Assembly (NCBI RefSeq): GCF_003248505.1
Contig: NZ_QFOA01000016.1
Span: 1-55,272, forward strand
DNA length: 55,272 nt
Direction: 5' to 3'
Origin: Sphingobium sp.
GTDB lineage: Bacteria; Pseudomonadota; Alphaproteobacteria; Sphingomonadales; Sphingomonadaceae
In this document: positions 1-8,120 of the stretch, piece after piece
How positions within the stretch are numbered: the stretch's first letter is position 1
How the letters are laid out: each line of letters opens with the position of its first letter
Notes under the pieces: generated by a model
The model's database searches: none
Told to the model about the DNA's origin: nothing
Seen by the model: the letters and a program-made list of their open reading frames with translations, nothing else
Made by a program: the position numbers and the translations under genes

Positions 1-74
1 GCCTGCGCCGGGGCGGGCGCCATCAGCGCCAGAGCGATCGACCCCAGGAAAGCGGAAAGGATACGGTTCTTCAT
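1..74 (-). CDS. Exported protein, N-terminal fragment (signal peptide only)
   Basis: Only the first 24-25 codons are inside the window, read leftwards from an ATG at 72-74. They encode a classical Sec signal peptide: Lys/Arg after the initiator Met, a hydrophobic core rich in Leu and Ala, and an Ala-Pro-Ala-Gln-Ala type cleavage region. The mature protein lies outside the window, so its function cannot be told. It is divergent from the SCO1-like gene, sharing a gap of about 50 bp. Confidence 0.6.
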   Translation of the reverse strand, partial: MKNRILSAFLGSIALALMAPAPAQ

Positions 75-129
75 GATGCGCCCCGTTGGATTGCAAATGC
101 CCATCTAGCAGGGCATGGCTGGCCTTGCC

Positions 130-765
130 ATGAACAAACATATCGCCGCAGCTCTGCTGTCCGCCCTCGCCCTGCTCGCCGCCTGCAATATGGGCGCGGG
201 GGGGCATGCTTCCGGCGACAGCGCAGTCGGGGAACTGGCCGGAGCGAAGATCGGCGCGCCCTTCACCCTCACCAACCAGGACGGCAAGCCGACCCGCTGG
301 GACGATTTCAAGGGCCAGTGGCGCATCGTCTATTTCGGTTATACCTATTGCCCCGATATCTGCCCGGTCGACCTGCAACGGATCATGCAGGGCTTCGCGC
401 GGTTCGAGAAGGAAAAGCCCAAGCTCGCCGCCAAAGTGCAGCCGATGCTGATCAGCGTCGATCCCCAGCGCGACACGCCCGCCGTGCTCAAGACCTATGT
501 CGCCGCCTTCCACCCCCGCCTCATCGGGCTCACCGGCACGAAGGACGAGATCGCGAAGGTAGCAAAGGATTTCGTCGTCATCTATTCGCCCGAGCAACAG
601 AAAGGCGCGAGCGAATATCTGGTGAGTCACAGCCGGACGCCCTATCTTTTCGATCCCGATGGCAAGCCGGTCGCTCTTGTGCCCGTGGACGATCCGGCGA
701 CGGCGGACGTGGACGAAGGCGCGCCGGACAAGGTGCAGGCATTTCTGGACAAATGGATCAAGTGA
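130..765 (+). CDS. SCO1/SenC-family copper chaperone lipoprotein
   Basis: Periplasmic, membrane-anchored thioredoxin-fold protein of the SCO1/SenC/PrrC family, which delivers copper to the CuA site of cytochrome c oxidase or acts in thiol redox control. I start at the second ATG (130) because it gives a clean lipoprotein signal: Lys-His, a hydrophobic stretch, then Leu-Ala-Ala-Cys with the lipidated Cys19. The metal ligands are visible: C74 and C78 in the CPDIC motif and H167 in the SHSRTP segment. The 211 aa length is usual. Its stop overlaps the start of the next gene by about 13 nt, suggesting translational coupling. No oxidase subunits are in the window. Confidence 0.88.
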   Translation: MNKHIAAALLSALALLAACNMGAGGHASGDSAVGELAGAKIGAPFTLTNQDGKPTRWDDFKGQWRIVYFGYTYCPDICPVDLQRIMQGFARFEKEKPKLAAKVQPMLISVDPQRDTPAVLKTYVAAFHPRLIGLTGTKDEIAKVAKDFVVIYSPEQQKGASEYLVSHSRTPYLFDPDGKPVALVPVDDPATADVDEGAPDKVQAFLDKWIK

Positions 766-1190
766 CCGCCTTCTGGGAAAAACCGTTGGACCAGCTCGAC
801 CGCGGGGAATGGGAAGCGCTGTGCGACGGATGCGGCAAATGCTGCCTGCACAAGGCCGAGGATGAGGATACGGGCCGCATCTATCCCACCAACGTCGCCT
901 GCCGGCTGCTCGACCGCCAGAGCGGGCAGTGCTGCAACTACAAGGACCGGCGCAAGTTCGTGCCCGATTGCGTCCGGCTGACCCCGGCGAAGGTGCGGCA
1001 GATCGGCTGGCTGCCCCGGACCTGCGCCTATCGGCTGCGCGGCGAGGGATTGCCTCTGCCGCAATGGCATTATCTTGTCTGCGGAGATCGGGAGGCTGTG
1101 CATCGTGCGGGCGAATCGGTGCGCGGCTGGACGGTGGCGGAGGCCGATGCGGGCGACTGGGAGAATCATCTTGTCGACCGCGAGCTTTGA
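753..1190 (+). CDS. YcgN-family (UPF0260) Cys-cluster protein
   Basis: A 145 aa protein of the YcgN/YkgJ-like zinc- or iron-chelating family. The family hallmark, CDGCGKCCLHK, lies at about residues 24-34. More Cys residues follow (the CCNYKDR region, a Cys in the PDCVRL segment, CAYRL and a late VCGD), consistent with a metal cluster. The biochemical role of this family is not established. The ATG at 753 lies inside the 3' end of the SCO1-like gene; a GTG at 762 is an alternative start. The 3' end overlaps the next gene. Confidence 0.82.
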   Translation: MDQVTAFWEKPLDQLDRGEWEALCDGCGKCCLHKAEDEDTGRIYPTNVACRLLDRQSGQCCNYKDRRKFVPDCVRLTPAKVRQIGWLPRTCAYRLRGEGLPLPQWHYLVCGDREAVHRAGESVRGWTVAEADAGDWENHLVDREL

Positions 1191-1887
1191 GAGCGCGGCG
1201 AGCATCCTGATCGACGGCGTGGCGATGCCGGTGCGTGTGCGGCGATCGGCGCGCGCACGCTTCTATCGGCTGACGATCGACAGTGCGCGCGGCGAGTTGC
1301 GGCTGTCCCTGCCGACGCGGGCGAACCTTCAAAAGGCGCTGGGCTGGGCGCAGGACCATGAAGGATGGGTCCGCGCGCAAATGGCGCGGCAGCCGGTCGC
1401 GACCCGGCTGGTGGACGGCGCGACCTTTCCGCTGGAGGGTCGGGAGGTGAGGATATGCTGGGCGGAGGGCGCGACGCGCACGATCCGGCTGGAGGGCGAC
1501 CGGCTGACGCTCGGCGGGGCGGCGGAGTCCGTGGGGACGCGGGTCATGCGCTGGCTGCGCACGCGGGCAAAGCAGGTTCTGGACAGCGAAACCCGGGCGA
1601 TGGCGCGGGACAACGGCCTGATCGTCGCGTCGGTGGGGGTGGGCGATCCGCGCAGCCGCTGGGGCAGTTGCACTGCGACAGGGGCGATCCGCTACAGCTG
1701 GCGGCTGATCCTCGCCCCGCCGGAGGTCCGCCGCGCGACCGTGGCGCATGAACTCGCGCATCTGCTCCATATGGACCACAGCCCCGCCTTTCATGCTGCC
1801 CATGCGCGCATCCTGGGTCACGACCCCCGCCCCGCCCGCGCCTGGCTGCGCGCGCACGGCGGGGGGCTTCATCGCTACAGCGAGTGA
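1171..1887 (+). CDS. YgjP-like (DUF45/M48-type) zinc metallopeptidase
   Basis: Predicted metal-dependent hydrolase of the YgjP/DUF45 family, about 238 aa. The zinc site is seen as HELAH at about residues 193-197, followed by a further His in the HMDHSPAFH segment; the family motif RSRWGSC lies just before it. Substrates of these proteins are unknown. I place the start at a TTG (1171) because GGGAG lies 9-10 nt upstream and this gives an N-terminus before the conserved Val-Arg-Arg-Ser-Ala-Arg segment. An ATG at 1225 is the alternative. The gene overlaps its upstream neighbour by 20 nt and its downstream neighbour by 4 nt. Confidence 0.8.
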   Translation: MSTASFESAASILIDGVAMPVRVRRSARARFYRLTIDSARGELRLSLPTRANLQKALGWAQDHEGWVRAQMARQPVATRLVDGATFPLEGREVRICWAEGATRTIRLEGDRLTLGGAAESVGTRVMRWLRTRAKQVLDSETRAMARDNGLIVASVGVGDPRSRWGSCTATGAIRYSWRLILAPPEVRRATVAHELAHLLHMDHSPAFHAAHARILGHDPRPARAWLRAHGGGLHRYSE

Positions 1888-2153
1888 GACAGGTGGCGCG
1901 CCGCAAACGCTTCCTCACCGCGACCATGCCCGATGGCTATGTGAAGCGGATCGGCCCGACCGCCGATCCGCTGACGCATTATTGGCGCATCGTCGCCGTG
2001 CTGGAGAATGGAAAGACCGAAGTCTTCTGGGGCCACACGCGGTCGCTGGCGGAGGCGAAACGGTTGCAGGGCCCCGCTGCGCAAGGCGCGCGGATGCGCG
2101 GCTGGACCAGCTATGCGTTCGAGATCGCCGAGCTGGTCGAAAGCGACGCCTAA
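1884..2153 (+). CDS. Small conserved hypothetical protein
   Basis: An 89 aa basic soluble protein with no signal peptide or membrane segment. It starts at a GTG that overlaps the TGA of the metallopeptidase gene by 4 nt (GTGA), typical of coupled translation. An ATG at 1926 is an alternative start. I recognise no domain; the aromatic, Trp-rich pattern (HYWRIV, VFWGHT, RGWTSYAFE) suggests a small folded domain. The function is unknown; position suggests it belongs to the SCO1-YcgN-peptidase transcript. Confidence 0.6.
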   Translation: MRQVARRKRFLTATMPDGYVKRIGPTADPLTHYWRIVAVLENGKTEVFWGHTRSLAEAKRLQGPAAQGARMRGWTSYAFEIAELVESDA

Positions 2154-2168
2154 GCCTGCCCGTACCTT

Positions 2169-2990
2169 TCAGGAGCGGTGCGGCCAGGCGCCGTCACCGG
2201 GGCAGTCATGCGCCGCGTCGCGCGGGTGCGGCAGGCCGCATGCCTTGCAGGTGACATGATCGCCCGGCACCAGCCCATGGCCCACGCTCACCCGTTCGTC
2301 GAAGACATAGCATTGGCCCTGCCATCGGCTGTCGCTTGGCGGCATTTCCTCCAGATAGCGCAGGATGCCGCCGTTCAGGTGATAGACCTCGTCGAATCCG
2401 CGCGCCTTCACCAGCGCAGTGGATTTTTCGCAGCGTATGCCGCCGGTACAAAACATCGCGATCCTGGGATTGCGCCCCTGCGCGCGCAAGTCCCGGGCGA
2501 AAGCGTCGAACCATGCGGGAAAGTCGCGGAACGACCGTGTGGCAGGGTCGATGGCGTTTTCGAACGTACCGCAGGCGACTTCATAGGCGTTGCGGGTATC
2601 GATGACGACGGTATCCGGATCGGCGATCAGGGCGTTCCAGTCCACCGGGTCGAGATGGATGCCCGCATGCCGTGCCGGATCGAGATCGCCCGCGCCCAGC
2701 GTTACGATTTCCGCCTTCACCTTCACCTTCATGCGGGCGAAGGGGGCTTCGTCGCTGTGGCTGTATTTGACGTCGAGATCGGCGCATCCGGGCAGCGCTT
2801 TGATATAAGCGACCAGTCTGCCGATCGCATCCGCATCGCCAGCCACGGTGCCGTTGATCCCCTCCCCCGCGACGATCAGCGTGCCGCAGGTGCCGAGCGC
2901 CGCCGTTGTCGCGCGCAGGTCGGCGGCGATTGCGTGCGGATCGGCGAAGCGGGCGAAGCGATAGAGGGCGGCGATGGTAAAAGCGGGCAT
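2169..2990 (-). CDS. trhO: tRNA uridine-34 hydroxylase (rhodanese family)
   Basis: YceA/TrhO family, which uses O2 to make 5-hydroxyuridine at the wobble position of certain tRNAs. The 273 aa protein has the N-terminal acylphosphatase-like domain (about 1-95), then a rhodanese domain with the catalytic loop CTGGIRCEKS, where C181 is the predicted active Cys. The C-terminal tail contains extra Cys residues (CKACG and a late Asp-Cys-Pro), probably a small metal-binding extension as seen in many homologues. It stands alone, convergent with the preceding gene and divergent from pdeM. Confidence 0.88.
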   Translation of the reverse strand: MPAFTIAALYRFARFADPHAIAADLRATTAALGTCGTLIVAGEGINGTVAGDADAIGRLVAYIKALPGCADLDVKYSHSDEAPFARMKVKVKAEIVTLGAGDLDPARHAGIHLDPVDWNALIADPDTVVIDTRNAYEVACGTFENAIDPATRSFRDFPAWFDAFARDLRAQGRNPRIAMFCTGGIRCEKSTALVKARGFDEVYHLNGGILRYLEEMPPSDSRWQGQCYVFDERVSVGHGLVPGDHVTCKACGLPHPRDAAHDCPGDGAWPHRS

Positions 2991-3054
2991 GGCCGCCCTA
3001 TAGGCCGAGCCGCGCCCTCTTGAAAGGCACGGCGGACAGGCCCATAGGCAGGGG

Positions 3055-3714
3055 ATGGTTCCCCTTTCGTTCGCTGGCCGGGATTTTCTGGCGCTGCCAG
3101 AAGCGGCGCTCTACTGGCCCGCCGAACAGGCGCTGCTGGTCGCCGATCTCCATTTCGAGAAGGCGAGCTGGTTCGCGCGCTTCGGGCAATTCCTGCCGCC
3201 CCATGACAGCGCGGCGACGCTCGACCTTATCGAAACGCTGGTGGCGCGCACGGGTGCGCGGCAGGTCTGGTCGCTGGGCGACAGCTTTCACGATGCCGAA
3301 GGCGCGGCGCGGCTCGACACGCGCTCGCGCGATCGGCTGGCGGCGCTCACGGCGCGATGCGAATGGGTTTGGATCACCGGCAATCACGACGCGGGCGTGG
3401 CGGCGATGCCCGGCGGGCGGCGCGTGGTCGAAGCGGAGGTGGCGGGCATCCGCCTGCGCCATCAGGCCGATCCGGCCGACCCGATGCCGGAGATTTCAGG
3501 CCATTTCCATCCCAAGCTGCGCCTGTCGCTGCGCGGGCGGCATGTGTCGCGACGCTGCTTCGTGGGATCGGCGACGAAGCTGATCCTGCCTGCCCTCGGG
3601 GCGCTCACCGGGGGGCTGGATGCGGGCCATGGCGAGATTCGGCGAGCCGTAGGGCCGGGTGCGGCTGCGTTGGTGCCGGTCGCCGACCGCCTGCTGCGCT
3701 TTCCGTTGGCGTAA
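3055..3714 (+). CDS. pdeM: Ligase-associated metallophosphoesterase PdeM
   Basis: Calcineurin-like metallophosphoesterase of the ligase-associated DNA repair type (PdeM/MPE), 219 aa. The two-metal signature is complete: D31 and H33 (VADLHFEK), D76 (SLGDSFHD), N110-H111 (ITGNHD), H150 and H152 (SGHFHPK). In bacteria this protein usually sits in a cassette with an Lhr-type helicase, an exonuclease and an ATP-dependent ligase. Here it is alone, and its helicase partner is found at 36.7 kb. The ATG at 3055 follows a purine-rich GGCAGGGG region. Confidence 0.86.
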   Translation: MVPLSFAGRDFLALPEAALYWPAEQALLVADLHFEKASWFARFGQFLPPHDSAATLDLIETLVARTGARQVWSLGDSFHDAEGAARLDTRSRDRLAALTARCEWVWITGNHDAGVAAMPGGRRVVEAEVAGIRLRHQADPADPMPEISGHFHPKLRLSLRGRHVSRRCFVGSATKLILPALGALTGGLDAGHGEIRRAVGPGAAALVPVADRLLRFPLA

Positions 3715-3744
3715 ACTTCCCCTACGGAAATCTTGCATCCATTT

Positions 3745-3805
3745 GTTGCAATCTAGCAACATATGTTTGCTATAGTTTTCCGCAACAGCGTAAAAGCCGC
3801 GGAAA
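3745..3805 (+). promoter_or_regulatory. Possible promoter/operator of the TonB-dependent receptor
   Basis: The 188 bp gap before the receptor gene is AT-richer than its surroundings and holds two inverted repeats: GTTGC-N6-GCAAC at 3745-3760 and TTTCCGC-N15-GCGGAAA at 3777-3805. A TATAGT element at 3771-3776 could be a -10 box, with a TTGCAA at 3746 spaced somewhat too far (19 nt). A further imperfect hairpin (3855-3882) lies just upstream of the ribosome binding site. A repressor site is plausible, but the regulator is unknown. Confidence 0.35.
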
Positions 3806-3902
3806 TGCGTGGCTCTTGCGTTCTGTCCTCTGTGTCAGCATAATCACCCCTTATCCCCGACCCGACACAAAGTCGTGCGGGGCAGGAGAGGATGGAAAGA
3901 GC

Positions 3903-6722
3903 ATGACCGACAAGAGTCTCTGGCTGACGACCGTAGCGGCGATGGCGCTGGGCGTGGGCGCTCCGGCCTTCGCGCAGGACGATGCCGCCGCGCAGGCGAC
4001 CGACGACAGCGGCGATGCGCAGATCATCGTCACCGCCACCCGCCGCGCCAGCCCGCTGTCCGACGTGCCCATCGCGGTATCGGCCGTGTCCGCGCAGGCG
4101 ATGCAGAATAGCGGCGCGAGCGATATCCGCACCCTGAACCAGCTCGCCCCCTCGCTGCTGGTATCCTCCACCGGATCGGAAGCCAATGCGTCGGCCCGTA
4201 TCCGCGGCATCGGCACGGTGGGCGACAACCCGGGCCTCGAAAGCTCGGTCGCTGTGTTCATCGACGGCGTCTACCGCTCGCGCACGGGCGCCGGGCTGAA
4301 CGAGCTGGGCGAGATCGAGCGCGTCGAGGTGCTGCGCGGGCCGCAGGGCACGCTGTTTGGCCGCAACGCGTCGGCGGGCCTCATCAACATCGTCAGCAAG
4401 GCGCCGGAAAAGACATTCGCCGCGCGCGGCGAGGTCACCTACGGCAATTATGATTACTGGCGCCTCGCAGGCCGTGTGACCGGGCCGATCAGCGACAGCA
4501 TCGCGCTGGCGCTCGACGGCGTGTGGAGCAAGCGCGACGGCTTCTACAAGCTGGTCGACAATGCCGGGAACAAGGTTGGCGACACCAATGACCGCGACCG
4601 TTATTTCCTGCGCGGACAGGCACTGATCGAACCGAACGATGCGTTGTCGATCCGACTGATCGGCGATTATACCAACCGCGACGAAAGCTGCTGCGGCGCG
4701 GCCTATGTCGAAACGCGCGAACGGCGACCGGCGGGCGGCAACGCCTACAGCACCGCGCCGTTCAATCGCATCGCCGCGATCCTCGCCGGGCAGGGCGGGA
4801 TATTTCCCGCCGACCCCTACGACCGTGAGCTTTCGATCACGCCGGGGCGCGACTATGTCAGCAAGCTCAAGGACTGGGGCGTATCGGGCGAGGTCAATTA
4901 CGATTTCGGCAATGCCAAGCTGACCAGCATCACCGCCTATCGCGACTATCGGTCGCGCGATTATGGCGACTATGACTATAACCGCGCCGACCTGCTCTAT
5001 CGCGATCCCAACACCCAAAGGCAGTTCAAGACCTTCACGCAGGAGCTGCGCCTGCAGGGCAGCGCGTTCGGCGAGGTGCTCGACTGGCTGGTGGGCGGTT
5101 ATTATGCCGATGAAAAGCTGACGCTTCAGGATAATATCCGGTTCGGGGCCGACTATGGCCGCTTCGCCGCCTGCCGCCTGATGGCGGGCGCAGCCGTCAA
5201 CAGCAACTTCACCGCGCAGCAACTCGCCGCCTGCGGGAGCGGTGCGGCGACGCAGGCGCTCATCACCGGAACGCAGGCGCAGCTCAATGCCGGACTCGCG
5301 CCCGCGATCCGCTCCGGCCTGATCGCGCAGGGCATCCCCGCAGCGCAGGCGACCGCTATCGCGAACGGCCAGGCCGCGGCAATTTCCGGCGGTCTCGGCA
5401 ACGGGCTGCGCGCGCTGGCGGCGATCCCGTCGGGGACGGGCGATACCGGTTCTCTTTATTACCAGCGCAGCAAGAACTGGGCGCTGTTCACGCACAATAT
5501 CGTTCATATCACCAGGCGGCTCGATCTGACGCTGGGCCTGCGCTACACGCATGAGAGCAAGCGTTTCTCCGCCGATCTCAACAACAACAATGCGACCTGC
5601 GCGGCGCTTCAGCCCGCGCTCGCGCCGATCGCCACCAATGCGGCGCTGGGCAGCGCGGCGGCGCTTGCCGGGGGCATCCTGACATTGGGGTGCCTTGGCA
5701 ACGCATCGACCAGCCTCAATGCGCTGGACCTCAACGACCGCATCAGCGATGGCCAGTTCAGCGGCACGGCGGTCCTGTCGTGGAAGCCCATCGACGATCT
5801 GCTGCTCTACGGCAGCTATTCGAAGGGCTACAAGGCGGGCGGCTACAATCTCGACCGATTCCAGCTGGGATCGACCGGTCTCAACGCAGTACCCGCCGTC
5901 TTTGCGCCGCGCACCAATGCGGATGCAGCCAGTCTGCGCTTCGCCCCGGAAAAGGTCGACGCCTTCGAAGTCGGCCTCAAATACGCGCAGCCCAAATGGA
6001 GCGTCAACGTCGCGGCGTTCCGGCAGGAGTTCAAGAATTTCCAGCTGAACACCTTCAACGGCACGAGCTTCGTCGTGCAGAGCATCAACGGGTGCGACAG
6101 CGCGCTCTCAGCCACGCGGACCTGCTCCAGGGACGATGTTGCGCCCGGCCTCATCAGCCAGGGCGTCGAGTTGGAACTGACCGCCAGCCCCGCGCGCCAT
6201 GTTCGCCTGTCGGGCGGCATGACCTATGCCCGTGCCAAGTTCGCCAACCGGCTGGTCGGCAGCAGCGACGGTGGCGTGCCGCTCGACCCGGCGCTGTTCC
6301 TGCTGCCCGGCTCGATCAACTCCAACGCGCCGCAGGTGGTGACGACGGCGAGTGCATCCTGGACGCCTGAAATCGGGTCGAGCGGCCTGTCGGCGCTGTT
6401 CTACGTCGATGGACGCCTGACCAGCGATTTCAACACCGGGTCCGACCTGTTCCCGGAAAAGCGGCAGGACGGTTTTGCGGTGGTGAACGCGCGCGTGGGC
6501 ATTCGCGGGCCTAACCAGCGCTGGGCTGTCGAATTCTGGGGTCAGAACGTCTTCAACGAAAAATACAGCCAGGTGGCGTTCTCCAGCCCGCTTCAGTCGA
6601 GCAGCCCGGCGACGTCGACCACCGGCCAGTTCGCCCTGGGCGCGCCGATGGCGAACCAGCTGATTTCTTCCTACCTCGCCGAACCGCGCACCTACGGCAT
6701 CACCGTGCGAGGGAGTTTCTGA
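3903..6722 (+). CDS. TonB-dependent outer-membrane receptor
   Basis: A 939 aa outer-membrane active transporter. It has a signal peptide (ends near APAFAQ), a TonB-box-like segment (IIVTATRR, about residues 40-47), a plug domain with the typical RVEVLRGPQGTLFGRNAS signature, and a 22-strand-type barrel ending in Phe (VRGSF). Two extracellular-loop-like insertions are Ala/Gly-rich and carry Cys pairs (about residues 420-520 and 563-610). The many TonB receptors of sphingomonads take up siderophores, plant glycans or aromatic compounds; nothing here fixes the ligand. The ATG at 3903 is chosen because it begins the signal peptide; the open frame continues upstream without coding character. Confidence 0.9.
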   Translation: MTDKSLWLTTVAAMALGVGAPAFAQDDAAAQATDDSGDAQIIVTATRRASPLSDVPIAVSAVSAQAMQNSGASDIRTLNQLAPSLLVSSTGSEANASARIRGIGTVGDNPGLESSVAVFIDGVYRSRTGAGLNELGEIERVEVLRGPQGTLFGRNASAGLINIVSKAPEKTFAARGEVTYGNYDYWRLAGRVTGPISDSIALALDGVWSKRDGFYKLVDNAGNKVGDTNDRDRYFLRGQALIEPNDALSIRLIGDYTNRDESCCGAAYVETRERRPAGGNAYSTAPFNRIAAILAGQGGIFPADPYDRELSITPGRDYVSKLKDWGVSGEVNYDFGNAKLTSITAYRDYRSRDYGDYDYNRADLLYRDPNTQRQFKTFTQELRLQGSAFGEVLDWLVGGYYADEKLTLQDNIRFGADYGRFAACRLMAGAAVNSNFTAQQLAACGSGAATQALITGTQAQLNAGLAPAIRSGLIAQGIPAAQATAIANGQAAAISGGLGNGLRALAAIPSGTGDTGSLYYQRSKNWALFTHNIVHITRRLDLTLGLRYTHESKRFSADLNNNNATCAALQPALAPIATNAALGSAAALAGGILTLGCLGNASTSLNALDLNDRISDGQFSGTAVLSWKPIDDLLLYGSYSKGYKAGGYNLDRFQLGSTGLNAVPAVFAPRTNADAASLRFAPEKVDAFEVGLKYAQPKWSVNVAAFRQEFKNFQLNTFNGTSFVVQSINGCDSALSATRTCSRDDVAPGLISQGVELELTASPARHVRLSGGMTYARAKFANRLVGSSDGGVPLDPALFLLPGSINSNAPQVVTTASASWTPEIGSSGLSALFYVDGRLTSDFNTGSDLFPEKRQDGFAVVNARVGIRGPNQRWAVEFWGQNVFNEKYSQVAFSSPLQSSSPATSTTGQFALGAPMANQLISSYLAEPRTYGITVRGSF

Positions 6723-7434
6723 TCATCCCCCGCCCGCTTCCCGGCACCGGGCGCGCGGGCGGGGGGCGGTCGCCGAACAGGGCGCTGCCGGCACGAATGT
6801 CGGTCGCACCCAGCATGATCGCGGTTTCATAGTCCGACGACATGCCCATCGACAGGCGCGGGAGGCCTTCTTCCCGCGCCATTTTGGCAAGCAGCGCAAA
6901 AAAGGGTGCGGGCTCCACATCGGCGGGCGGCACACACATGAGGCCGAGCAGCGGAATGTCTGCCGCGCGCGCCGCTGCGATGAGGGCGGGCGTCTGCGCG
7001 ATCGGACACCCGCCCTTCTGCTCTTCCGCGCCGATATTGACCTGGATGAAGCAGGGCACGCGCCGATCCGCCTTGTCCATCGCGCGGGCGAGCGCGGAGA
7101 GAAGCGAGGGACGGTCGAGGCTGTGGATCGCATCGAACAATGCGACGGCGTCGGCAGCTTTGTTCGATTGCAGCTGCCCGACGAGGTGCAGTTCGATATC
7201 GGCATGATCCTCGCGCAAGGCGGGCCATTTGTCCTGCGCCTCCTGCACGCGGTTTTCGCCGAAGACGCGCTGTCCCGCTTCGATCAGCGGGCGGATGGCG
7301 GGGGCGGCGTGCGTCTTGGACACAGCGATCAGGCGGATATCCCCGCCCCGCCGATCCGTCAGGCGGGCGGCGCGATCCACGCCCTCGTGCACGGCGGCAA
7401 GGCGGTCGGCGGCTTGATGGGTGTCGGTCGTCAT
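6700..7434 (-). CDS. YggS-family PLP homeostasis protein
   Basis: Single-domain PLP-binding TIM-barrel protein of the YggS/PROSC family (244 aa), which keeps the pyridoxal phosphate pool in balance. The PLP lysine is K40 in the IAVSKTH motif. The family segments FGENRVQEA, HLVGQLQSNK and SMGMSSDYETAI are all present, followed by the phosphate-binding RAGSALFG. The start at 7434 gives a normal N-terminus. The 3' end overlaps the receptor gene tail-to-tail by 23 nt, so transcription from the two sides meets here. Confidence 0.9.
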   Translation of the reverse strand: MTTDTHQAADRLAAVHEGVDRAARLTDRRGGDIRLIAVSKTHAAPAIRPLIEAGQRVFGENRVQEAQDKWPALREDHADIELHLVGQLQSNKAADAVALFDAIHSLDRPSLLSALARAMDKADRRVPCFIQVNIGAEEQKGGCPIAQTPALIAAARAADIPLLGLMCVPPADVEPAPFFALLAKMAREEGLPRLSMGMSSDYETAIMLGATDIRAGSALFGDRPPPARPVPGSGRGMIRNSLAR

Positions 7435-7457
7435 GCGCGCTGCTATAGGCGAGGGCC

Positions 7458-8120
7458 ATGGACGCCCGCCACCGCAAAAATCCGCCTCTCCTCTGGTTGA
7501 TGACCGACGAGCGGGTCGACATGGCGACGCTGATCGCGGCGGCACGGCGATTGCCCAAGGGGGCGGCGGGCATCGTCTTTCGCCACTACCGCACCCCGCC
7601 GCCCGAGCGGCGCGCGCTGTTCGCGAAGTTGCGCCAGATCGCGCGCCGGCGGCGGCTGGTGCTGCTCCTCGCCGGTCCTGCACGGCAGGCGGCGGCGTGG
7701 CGTGCAGACGGCGCGCACGGGCACGATCCGCGCCGCGTCAGCCGCCCGCTGCTGCGCAGCCGGCCTGTGCATGACGAGCGGGAAGCGCTGGCCGCGCGGC
7801 ATGCGGACATCGCTTTCGTGTCGCCGCTGTTCCCCACCCGCTCGCATCCGGGCGGGCGGGCGCTCGGCCCCGTGCGGTTCGCCGCGTTGGCGCGCCGGGT
7901 CGAACCGATGGTAGTCGCCCTTGGCGGTGTCGGGCCGCGCCATCGCCATCGGCTGCGCGGGATCGGTGCGGCCGGGTGGGCGGCAATCGACGGGTTGACG
8001 CGTCAGGACCAGTCGACGCGGCGCCAACCCCTTGCCGCCGCCAGCCGGGCGAGCGGCTTGTGCGGATTGGCCGCAAACGGCATGTCTGCGAATTCCAGCA
8101 TCGGCGCGTCCGACACATGA
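7458..8120 (+). CDS. Degenerate thiamine-phosphate-synthase-like protein
   Basis: A 220 aa protein resembling ThiE/TenI. The barrel segment SPLFPTRSHPGG corresponds to the pyrophosphate loop of ThiE, and VALGGVG to the late Gly-rich phosphate loop. Key ThiE features are altered: the HxGQxD motif reads GAHGHDPR, and the Lys after the PT loop appears replaced by His. It may therefore be a non-canonical paralogue rather than the biosynthetic enzyme. The last 40 or so codons run antisense over the 3' end of the next gene (118 nt overlap) and look like read-through tail. No other thiamine genes are nearby. Confidence 0.65.
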   Translation: MDARHRKNPPLLWLMTDERVDMATLIAAARRLPKGAAGIVFRHYRTPPPERRALFAKLRQIARRRRLVLLLAGPARQAAAWRADGAHGHDPRRVSRPLLRSRPVHDEREALAARHADIAFVSPLFPTRSHPGGRALGPVRFAALARRVEPMVVALGGVGPRHRHRLRGIGAAGWAAIDGLTRQDQSTRRQPLAAASRASGLCGLAANGMSANSSIGASDT

